Below are positions 27,672-38,300 of a DNA stretch of 64,000 bases, one piece after another; position 1 is the first letter of the stretch, and the number at the start of each line of letters is the position of its first letter. The DNA is from Acanthaster planci. Taxonomy: Eukaryota; Echinodermata; Asteroidea; Valvatida; Acanthasteridae. Made by a program: the position numbers and the translations under genes. The stretch is taken from the NCBI RefSeq assembly GCF_001949145.1, contig NW_019091654.1:124662-188661 (forward strand), given 5' to 3'. A model generated the notes under the pieces. The model searched no databases, was not told the origin of the DNA, and saw only the letters and a list, made by a program, of their open reading frames with translations.

Positions 27672-29375
27672 TAACAAATCGAACAAGGGCCATGAGGTCT
27701 AAACATCGAATGATATTTCTGTGAATTTTAATAAATGAATTGCTGAGTGCAGCTTCTAAGTATTTTTCTTAGTCCAGGTGAGGAATGCTTTCTGAGAGAT
27801 GAGATGGGCTATTCGTCTTAAAATGGTAAAGCCATTGTTTTTATCCCTAGCAAACAACAGTTCTACACCCGATGCATTTTTTGTGTAGTGTAAACACAAA
27901 CTGCAATAAAATAAACATGTACCCATTACACATAAGATTTTAAAGTTTTAAATAAAAAAATGAAACATTTAGTACATAATAATGGTAGCCTTAGCATGAG
28001 TTTAAAAAAGGAAACTGTACTTGTCCCTGATGGTAATTCGAGGATGAAACGTACATGCAAATCACGTGCAAATTAGTTGGCCAATTTATATACGAAAGTA
28101 TATGTACATGTATATCATTTTACATTGCACATAGCCAGCCCTTTCTGCATTGTAAATGGACAGGAAAGCAGTGACGAATCCAGGTTCTGAGTCTATAGGA
28201 GGGTGAGCAAAATGAGTATAATTTTTTTCTGACTGGGTTGTTCTTTTTTGTCCATAAAAGAACCCACCCGGCTCAAGGGCAATACTAGTTCTAGGGAGCC
28301 GATGCATTCAATTTATACTAAAATGCCTCCAGATACGCCACTGCTGGCCGGAATGGTTCGGAGAACAGCATCTGCAATAACATTTCCAAGTCACAATTCA
28401 AATTAACTTGAAATCTAAATGAAAAAACACATCTAAAGAAAACATGAACAGCTCAAACACTGATTCTACAATCTGCAACCCTTTCACTGCACTGTTTACT
28501 GAATTAAAACAAGCATTTTATTCTGTAAAAACAACTTACATACGAGTATTGACGTGTGTTAGATGTAGCAGAACAAACGTCAATAGGTTGTACATCACAT
28601 GACAGGCAAATTACTTTAATCAACAAGCTATTTTCGGCAACCAGAGATTTTTTTACACAGAAAACTGGCCAAAAAGGACCTCATCAACATCTCATGGTAT
28701 GTGGCGAGAAGATTCTTTTGCTAGATGACCGACGTACATCAACACTGACTTTAACATTTGCTGTCAGTGTGAAGTCTCATTGTATAATGTGCTTCGATTA
28801 CACAATTAATAAACCGTTACAAGTTGAAGCAGCTGATCACAGTTCCCAACTTTTTTTATTTCACACTTTGTACCGACAATTTAGACTAAGTCGAGCAATA
28901 ACATATACATGTATCGGCAACATGATGGAAACAGAAAAATTTCCCTCCTTTCTTCGGTACCATTATACACTCATATTTCTCACATGGATGCTTTTATTAG
29001 GAGATAGAGTTGCATGTTACTATACGGCTTGATCTTGTCATGCCCAATTTAATTAAGGAAAAAACACCCATTAATACCAGTGGTTATTGGTCAGTCAAAA
29101 TCACTTGCTTTATGGTCAGATTGGCAGTATATGGCGATAAGATAAACATTTTCCAGACCTCACGTCTAGGAACTGAAATGTATTGAATGTGTTGTGTTGA
29201 CTGATGGCGACGTGAGAATGAATTTAAATCTGGAGGGGATATTTTGCAAATTAATTTGTCTCACTTTCTTGAGCCAAAGTGCTGTACTGAGACCATATTT
29301 AAATGATTGGCACCAATATAAATGACTTGAAGTAATATTTCAAGTGTAACTTAAAGAACTGAGATGTTTGTAAAG

Positions 29376-29560
29376 CTCTGGCGAGGAGCTGGGGCCAGTG
29401 GCCAACCCACTATTTCAACTGGGGAAGCCTGCCCAACCCCACTTTTTGCAGGTCCTATATTTGGGTGGGGCTCAATGGATCGAGCCCTAATTGGCTGATG
29501 CTTGATGGTCTGACAACTGCCCCCCCCCCGCGCACTTTAAAAATCGTTCCACCGCAGGTG
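29376..29560. mobile_element. 185-bp non-autonomous DNA transposon with 8-bp target duplication
   Basis: TTGTAAAG flanks it at 29368-29375 and 29561-29568. Block C has a single TTGTAAAG at the homologous empty site (48118-48125) and block B also lacks the insert. An 8-bp duplication and a CTCTGGCGAGG/CACCTGCGGTGG end pair suggest hAT. A relative lies at about 13.99-14.19 kb. Confidence 0.65.
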
Positions 29561-30150
29561 TTGTAAAGTCTGAAAAGCGCGCCTGCACTTAGAAAAAAAT
29601 TTCAAAATTTGGTCACTACTTTCTATAAATTTTACATTTAACATCTGTGATTTCCAGGCATCTAGTAAAGTTTTCAAGTATATTTATATTGGCACTTCAA
29701 TCAGATATTAGAGATGAGCTCTGAGACTAATCTTTTGTGTGAGACATCTTACCCTAACCGTGAGGTTTTAGAGGTCTCCAAGTCAAAGTGAGTGAAAGGA
29801 TAATCTTCCCCAACTCTGTGGAAATCTAAATGAAATTCAGTTACGAAAAATAAAGAAATGTTTATTTTTGTGAAACAGAACAGCAGCGACAGTCTGAGCT
29901 GCTTTCCCTTCTTGTTCTCAGCTCCCAGATTTAAACAGCAAGCAAGGGATCTGCAGCGTACATGTCATAGAGGTTGTTTGTTAGCATTAATTTTACATGA
30001 AACAATGAATCTCCCGCTCAGTGACCTCATTTACAGAGCTCAGATCAGTCAAAGGAATTTTTTTCAATACTCAAATCTTTCAACTCTAATGAAAAGGGCA
30101 CTCTGAGATGACAGAAATATTGACAAATCAGCTACTTGGGTACATCTCAT

Positions 30151-32396
30151 CTATTTGTGCAGATAAAACTGATTCTTGACATTTCCTTGAACTGTTTCCA
30201 CCTTCGAAAAGATCTCTCTCATCACTGTTTCAATGCTTTCATTAGATGTTAACTCACTCTCGCCCAATTCCAACACCATTTTAGGGCATCGTACATGTTT
30301 GGCCAGCGCTTCAAGGAGGAAACTTGCAGCTTGCACACTGAAGCTACCTCCTGATATGTGAAGTTCACACAACATTTTAGCATTTGGCAGCAACTGTGCC
30401 AGTGATTTCAGATCCACTTCACTGAGGCCACAGTCATAGAACTCTAGATATTTCAAAAAGGGGATGAGCGGTTCTAGGCTCTTCATGTACCCACTTACCC
30501 TGTTGCTCAGCACACTAAAATACACCCCCTGGCTCTCTGCAAGACTTGAAGCAATGTCTGAGAAGGCTTTCTGTGACCTGATGATATCACATTCAATGCG
30601 CAGGCCAAATCCATGACCCTTGGTCTTGCAAAAGGGTACAAGCGCCGCGATTGCTGTCATTCCTCGATCTTGGAGTTCAGCTGATGCAGCTTCATCACAT
30701 CTTCCTTGCTCTCTCTGATCAATGCAAAGTATTGTCTCCCCAGGCTTCACAGTGAGTCTTGATATTGTCTCGTCAAGTTGCTCCAGCTTTTCCCTCAACT
30801 TGTTAGACAGTAAGACACCAATGTAGAGTTTGACAACGTCTACACGTTGAAGAATGTTGTGAATCAGTGAGTAATCTTTGACGAAATGCAGATAAATATC
30901 CAACCTCTGCAGTTGGACTTCATGAGAAGCACTCTGCGTTACGTTTTCTATGTAGTGCTGAAAAGCCGTAAATTCCTCTTTGTACCTAAGGGACAACCAG
31001 GATCCAACCCCTGCTTTGAGACTATCTGACTGGGATTCGTAGTACAGCATGAGAGTAAATCGTTGTACCCATAGAAATGCATCTGATATCAAGTTATCTT
31101 GAATGCCACTGATATGCTGGAAGATTAGCCTTGCTGCCTTTGTGTTCATGCCACAGGAGAACAGTAGAATGTACTCAACTTCTTGGACAGTGTCGATTGT
31201 TACTTTTGACAACAACTTTTGCTGAATAAACAAATCTGTTTTCTGTACAACGTAGAAAGCCGCAAAGTACTCCTGGACGGTTTTGTGAACAAATGTAACC
31301 GTGTGATCATGAGAGTCTGGCTCCTCCAAGAAAAGTCCCAACTTCAACCCGTCAACTAATGACCTCTTGGGAAATTTGTTGCGGGCAAAAACAAGTGTGC
31401 CATCCTTGGAATCCATAAGACCTTCAAAGGCAACTTTTCCAAGCGCTATAAAGACTTTTTTCAGTCTCTTTGCATCAAGTGAACTGTTGTGCTTCCTGAC
31501 CTGGTGTTTCAAGAGAACATCTATGACCCTCTGGTACAACTCAGTGATTCTGGCTGGCAAATCTTTATCTTCTCCTTGATGCTTCCTTATGTAACAGAGC
31601 AACTTCAGCATGATGGGAGTCTTTGCCAAAATCTCCAGAAATGCTGATGTCTCAATCTCATGAATCAGCTTCTTGGTTTTATCCTTGTCGAATCTGAACC
31701 ATCTTTCGATGTACTCATTTCTTTTCTGCTGGCTGAAACCAGTTGCTTCAATTACATTGTACACGGGATCCTTGCTCAATTTGTTCAGCTTATGCATCAT
31801 GTGGGGGCGTGTTGTCACAATAACATAGCTTTCAGGAAGGGCATTCACGGTCAAAATGTCTTTCACCGAAATGTCTCTTGGTGGTGCCGGACTGTTAAAC
31901 ACCTCCCAGTTGACTTCATCCAGTCCATCAAGAATGATCAAAACATTACTGGCTGATGAGCGAATACTAGACAGGAGATCATCCTTGCTCACCTGCTGAT
32001 CCTTGGTGAAATTCTGCGTCAAAATAGCACTCAATAACCCATAGTTCTTCTTCATCTCTTTCATTTTTAAGACAAACACAAAGTCAAATCTTCCCATGTA
32101 TTCTGAATTGTTGCCCCAGTCATAACCGAATCGCCTGACTAGGGTGGTTTTCCCACACCCAGCTGCTCCTTTTAGAACAAAACGATTATTTTGTCCCCCA
32201 AGCAAGCCAATCATCTGCTCATGAGACTCAATGGTAACTGTGTTATTTCTGTCCTGGAGTTCAAGGTCGGTGAATATATCATCTGTGTGCCTTGCTTCAG
32301 CTTGATTCTCCTCTGCCAGGCCTGTTGAGATTCTCTGCATCCTTGCCATATAAACAGCTTTCAGTTTATCTTTACATGTCTGCATAGTCACGTTAT
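30151..32396 (-). CDS. NACHT exon of Ig-NLR1 (747 residues)
   Basis: Single large exon opened by TGCAG|AT (the Asp codon is split with the linker exon). Residues 1-50 form a helical pre-NACHT stretch ending DDIFTDLELQ, as in FISNA-like leaders. Walker A GAAGCGKTT is at about residue 77-85, Walker B LIILDGLDE at about 153-161, sensor VIVTTRPH near 192-199. A winged-helix/superhelical region includes FVHKTVQEYFAAFYVV, typical of the NACHT-associated HD2 region. The tail (FYDCGLSEVDLKSLAQLLP, then LHISGGSF) looks like two or three degenerate leucine-rich repeats, far fewer than in usual NLRs. All catalytic motifs are intact. Confidence 0.93.
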
Positions 32397-35300
32397 CTGC
32401 ATCCAAAGAAATACAAATGCAGTAAAAAAAAATCCCAACCACTATTTTTAAGTAAAAAAGGCACCCATGCCCCTATTGTAAAGTACCCGAGGCACCAAAG
32501 CAACTATTGTAAAGTTCCAAGTCACCCATAACCCTAAGGATGCCAGTAAAATTATTTGTTATTTAAAATCATGGCTATCATCATGAGAAGTTGTTTCATC
32601 TAGCCACCAGGAAAGGACGGCTCTGCTCAGGAAAGGCCAAGTTTGAATTTATATAGAAAGCTTGAAGATGGTAACATAAATTAACTGTTGCGTGAAAGCT
32701 GTAGAACACATACAGAAACATCTCTAGTTAAGGAAAACCATTCTCTGGATGGTTTCCTGTTTGTCCGGAAGTGTATTAGAAACATGATATTGGAATGATC
32801 AGTTCCTTAGCGGGCTCAATTCCCGAAAGATCATGAATTGGAAACAAATTTGACCTACCTTTCAGAGGTATCCTTTCTGGGTCTCTTTGCCTTCCGTTGT
32901 CTGCTCGTCTTTTCAGTACCTATTCATTGACAGTGAACAAATAACCAGAGTCAAGATAGACTTCTTATGCAGGGTTTGAATTTAGTTCAGAAATCACTGG
33001 GCCATCAGTCCAATGACTCATAACATGCACTGGACAGAAAAACCAGTTTTACAATGCCATCACAGTATTCCTCATGTACGTGTTTATGCAAGATTTATGT
33101 TACACCTGATGAATATCCGATTATCTGTTTTAATACATTCTCAAACCAAGAGACAAGAAGAGTCGGGTTGGCATTGTGGTTCTTTTCGTGCCTTCCACCT
33201 CTGTGGTCCGGGTTCGATTCCCACCTTGGTCCACATGTGGATTGGGTTTTCAGTCCCTACCTGACTCTGTGGGTTTTACCCAGAATATTCCTCTGGGGTT
33301 TTCGTCCAACCTCTAAAACTGTAACTGCTTCTCATTGTCTCCTCTCTACAGGTTTCTTCAGCCTTGCAAACTGCAGTGCCTGGTGAGGCACCTCTGGGGA
33401 ATCTTTGGTGTCATTACAAAAAATAATAAATAATAATAATGATAACTGCTCGAGTTAATCCAACAGACAAGAGAAAGATCTCTTATCTCATTGTGTGTAA
33501 GCAAATAACAATAATAATGATAATGAACAAATTATACTGACACCTGACATAATACCGACACTAGACAAACAGTGGTTCATTTTGTACTCCCAACTTTTGG
33601 AAGGTAGCTGACAAAGCAGAATAATCCTGGCAAAATATCACAAACTTCAAAGAACTTCAACTGAACTCTGTTCAGTGTTTCTTCTCAAATGCAAAGTAAC
33701 CAAGCAGTTCGGGGGGGGGCTGAGAGTTTGGAATCTGCTCTATAAGCAAGGGGCAGTCCCTCATCGGTAAAGAAGAAACAGATTAATTATGGGACTTCTG
33801 TCAACCTGCCGGCTAAAGCATGAGCCAATGCCATTGCAAAACAGCACGTCAATCTGCGTTGTGCGCATGCTTGTAAGTTCCCACCAAAGGGATGTAACTT
33901 GCCCTAATTTGTTCCTGCAATGAGTAGATACTGAGATGGGTTCCCTTTCATATGTAAACTCCCTTGGGCATCAAGAATCCTGAATTATTTTCCCAGGAAA
34001 CTTTACCAGGTTCTCCGAAGAGCCCTGTTCCTAAACCTACTGCCCTTTTAAAAATGGAGACGCTGCCCTTGCAATTTTCAAAAGTTTTCTAGATCTATGC
34101 ACCTCTTATATGCTGAATCCTCCTACATGTCTTTAATACGTTACGTACTGCTCAATCCTGTGAGCAGAGTAATCCTAAAGTAAGAGATGGAACTATGTCG
34201 GTGTCCTTCAATATCACGCTAGAGCTATTTTAAATATGATGAAGGCTAGTGTACGTTGTAGTCCATACCACTTAAGACCTTCACTAGACCACACAAGACC
34301 ATCACAAGACCTTCAGTCTGAGTTCAAGTCACAAGCTATTCAAATGAACTGCAACAAAAGCATTCCTTTGTCATTTTGACTGGTCTTGTGCCTGAAGTAG
34401 TGTGTAAGGACAGTCCGGGACCCCCTCCCCTCCCCTGGGTACCTACCCAACCCTCCCAAAAATGAAAACAACCCCAAAACATTTTCTCGCCCACCAACAC
34501 GAGAGCCACCCTTCCCCACAATGAGAGTCAATTTCTCTATCTTGGAAACCATACAAAAATTGCCACATTCACATCGAGACTAGAGATGCCAGACCCAAAC
34601 AAAATTAACCAACATCAATTGTTACTTTTGCAAAAACACATCTCAATCCGTTAACGTGACAGACGCTTGCAATTCTAAACACTGTTTGAACTCTAATTAT
34701 ACTGATCGATGTAACAATTTTATAGATTGTAACTATTGCAAATCTTGGGACGAATGCGAAACTTGTGAACATTGTGAAAACTGCAACAGTTGTGACGAAT
34801 GCTTAAGCTGTGTCAATTGCAAATATTGTATCATTTGTCACCACTGTCAAAAATATGACTACTGTGATGCTTATACCAGTTGTGATAATTGCATCAAATG
34901 CAAAAACTGTATCAATTGTGAATACTGCATCGACTGAAAAGATTTAGACGGCGCATCGTTTTAAATATTTATATGTGACAGCAACAGCGACTACGGTTGC
35001 TACAAAAGGATGAGATTCAGAAGAGAAGATGATCTCGACCCCGACTATGGATCTGACTTAGAAGAAAAAGCAGAAAAACTTGGCTTAATAATTGACTATG
35101 ACGATGATATAGACATAGATATCGTGCCTCTAGAAGGAAGTTTACCCGAATACCCATACGCAAATTAAATTTAATAGACGAAGCATATTAAGTCGTTTAA
35201 CTAAAAAAATGAAAAATAAGATCACATCCAATACAAAATAAGAATTATGTCAAACTAAACTTATATCCTAACCTATGGCTACGAACGTCCCAATGACAAC

Positions 35301-38300
35301 ACCACAGACCCCAACGTTGTATACGGTCCCTTTGACCCCGACAGACTCGGGATAGCAGACCTCGTGGTAAAAAAGAGTGAACAACACACACAACATTTTT
35401 CACCCATGTTGTATAACCACGACGGCCAAGAAAAACGTCTGTTGATCACAATATCAAATACAATCTGCAACGGCGTAAATCCAGTCTGTAAATCTTGTAT
35501 CAAAGAAAAAACTCCTGAAAATATCATTGGACAACAAATCTGCTATCAACTTCAACCGCCTATGTTTGATATACTGCTAAACGTTGCAATGTGCATTCAT
35601 TGATTTGTCCCAAAGACATGTATTACAGCACACATGGATCTCTGTTTTGCGGTGCCAGCGTTAGATATAAAGTTGAAAAAGCCATGTTAAAAATTAGAAA
35701 TGTCCATGTCATTTTGGATATGACAGCATTAAAATTGTTCATAGGATTTGAAAGCGACTCAGAGTAAATAATTTAGATTTAGCTAACGTTGATAAGCCTT
35801 GTTATCCTTGTGGTAACGAGGTTATTTTTATGTCGCTGGACTTAAACAAATAAGTATTTATAAAACACAATGACTCGCTACTTTATTCCACCACATTTGG
35901 AAGAGTTTTATACTATGATCAATAAAACACCCCCTCCAGAAGCGTATGTGGAAATAAAAGAAGATGTTTGGAAACATGTCAATAAAAGAATGGAAGACGG
36001 ATTCATAAACTGTCTCGATTGTTTTAAAAGATTACACCCTTACACAGACTTTGAAGTGGAGAACGTAGGTGGCAAATATGATCAGCGTTTTGGTTATAAA
36101 AACAATGTGCTCAAACAACTAGACATTCAATTGATAGAAGATCAAGCGGGCGGCATAGAACACAAATTAAACCATATTTTACAATTTTAATTATTTTAAC
36201 GGGCAACCTTCATATATGCTGTGTAGCATGTTACACCTGAGCGAAACCATTAATTAAACCACTTATAAACGGACATGTAACGAGTTTGAATTTTCGTTAA
36301 GAAACGAAAAGGAAGAAATTATCAAGAACAAGGACGGTAAAAGTACGATTGAGACATTTTTAAAAACTTGTATATAATAAAAAAGAGTCATGATAACCAA
36401 CGTTTATCCAAATATATGTGAGGGATGTCATGCATATCGTACATATAATTGTGAGTATGCTGGTGTGTAGCAACAGCGCCATCATGTGGTGGCAGGGGCA
36501 TTCCTCATGTTTGCCGTCGTCTCCGCTGTTGGCCTGTCTACTGCTGTCTATCTTTTATTATAGACGGTTTTATAATTTATAAAGCCTTTATAAAATAAAA
36601 TGGTGAGTGCATTAATGATGGTAGGAGGAGCTAAAGTCTAATTTTCTATTTATTTTCTATTTTCTGGATCTAATTTTCTATTTAGCAACCTGTCTCAAAA
36701 AAGAGTGGACGAAGAAAGAAAGAGACACGATTTAGGACGACTGCCCTTACACACTACTCCTGATCTTGTAATGGTCTCAAATACAACACTGATAAAGGCC
36801 TACCTTGTTCAAAATCAGAAGGCTCCGGACAATCACTAATGCCAAAACAACCACCAAACCAACAACTAATGCAGCTATCAGACCACCTGATGGCATGTAA
36901 GGGACGTCAGTAGTTGATGCCATCACTTTTTCAGTCGAAGAGGTGATGGTGCCTGGAAAAAAATTGGAATGTGGAATATCATTTGCAATATAACAGTGAC
37001 TCCAAATATCTGTCTAAATTTTCATCATGTGTCACACTGGTGTACCTTGCACTTACAGAATTGGGTGAAAAATGGAAGTAAATCTGAATTAACGAGTGGG
37101 TTTTTAGATGGAAATTTCTTTTTTAAAGTTATTAAATAATACCTGAGGGCACAAAAGATTGATACAAATAGGGAAAAGGTAATGGTACAAAATTGTGTTT
37201 TGACAACACAAAACACAAGTTTGTCAAAGGTTCCATAGAACAGCATGCAACATGATGCCTCCCTACTGAAAATGTCCAATTCACTTACCCATTGGATCCT
37301 ATTCACTTAGCAATTCAATAGCCAAATCCAAAATAATTGCTTTTGTTTGGAATCAATTGGAACCCAATCGGGTTCAACTGGTTTGAATAGTAAATTCAGA
37401 CCTTTTCTCAGTTGGACCATTTTAAATCAATTGACACATTTGTATGCCAATTCACAATCCAATTGTACCCAACCGAAGAACCAATTTAAACCATTTCAAT
37501 ACAAATTCTAACCAACTGAGTCTCATTTGAAAAATCTATTTAATGGAGGAAACATGTTGAAGGCAAACCAATGGGAACCAGTTGCATCCAATTTGAAATT
37601 TCTAATTAATCAAGGAAAACAAACAGAGAGAAAGCACACAAATTGAAACCAATTGTGTCCCATTTGAAATTCCAATTGATTGGGGAAAATAAACAGCAAA
37701 GAAAAAAATGCCAATTGAAACCAATTGCGTCCCATTTGAAATCTCCACTTGCTGGGGGAAAAAACAAACGGGAGAGAAAGCATACCAACTGAAACCAATT
37801 GGGCACCAATTGATTGCCTATTGGACCCAATTTGTTCCATATTTCCAATTAAATCCAATTCAAACAAATTCAATTGGTGTGAATCCATTTTTAGTGGGGC
37901 TTTCAAGGAAAACTCTCCCATGCGGCAACATACCTCAAATAAGTGCTTTTAATTTTAGAACCGATGTTGTAGTACTCGTACTCGGTACTCGAGTACTGTT
38001 TTCAGAGTACTCATACTCGGATGTCCAAGTACTCATACTCGAACTACAGTTCTTGTACTCAAGCTACAAAATACTTGGAACTTGACATCCAAAAATTGTA
38101 ATCGAGCATCAAAGTACTCGTACTCGATTAACAGTACTCGATAAAAAAATCCTTTAAGTTAACTTACCACGCACGGCCGTTGAAATAAGGTACAAAAATA
38201 TTGACTCCAATGACCCGATATTCGATACGGTTCTGACAACAAGAAGGCCGAACGTGGGACAATTAAGGCATACAACCCATTCGCTGTCTGTGCGCGTACT

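Larger units (their letters stand above)
26047..30150. repeat. Segmental duplication block A (3' flank of Ig-NLR1)
   Basis: Sequence from 26047 (just after a single N) up to the Ig-NLR1 stop matches block B (48702-52098). From about 27.24 kb it also matches block C (45.54-48.70 kb). It includes a 38-bp tandem array (27520-27671) and a 185-bp insertion (29376-29560). No conserved reading frame is shared by the three copies. The end next to 30150 should hold the Ig-NLR1 3' UTR, with a minus-strand AATAAA at about 29861-29866. Confidence 0.8.
32920..36803. other. Ig-NLR1 intron between transmembrane and linker exons, heavily invaded
   Basis: The homologous Ig-NLR2 intron is 366 bp. This one is about 3.9 kb and contains a tRNA-derived SINE (33160-33446) and a plus-strand ORF island (about 34.6-36.65 kb). 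A pyrimidine-rich stretch lies near 34.42-34.46 kb. Confidence 0.8.

Noticed and set aside
28556-29032. 158-aa open frame on plus in block A
   Set aside because: The frame is not kept in the homologous parts of blocks B and C and has no family signature. Treated as chance within a duplicated flank.
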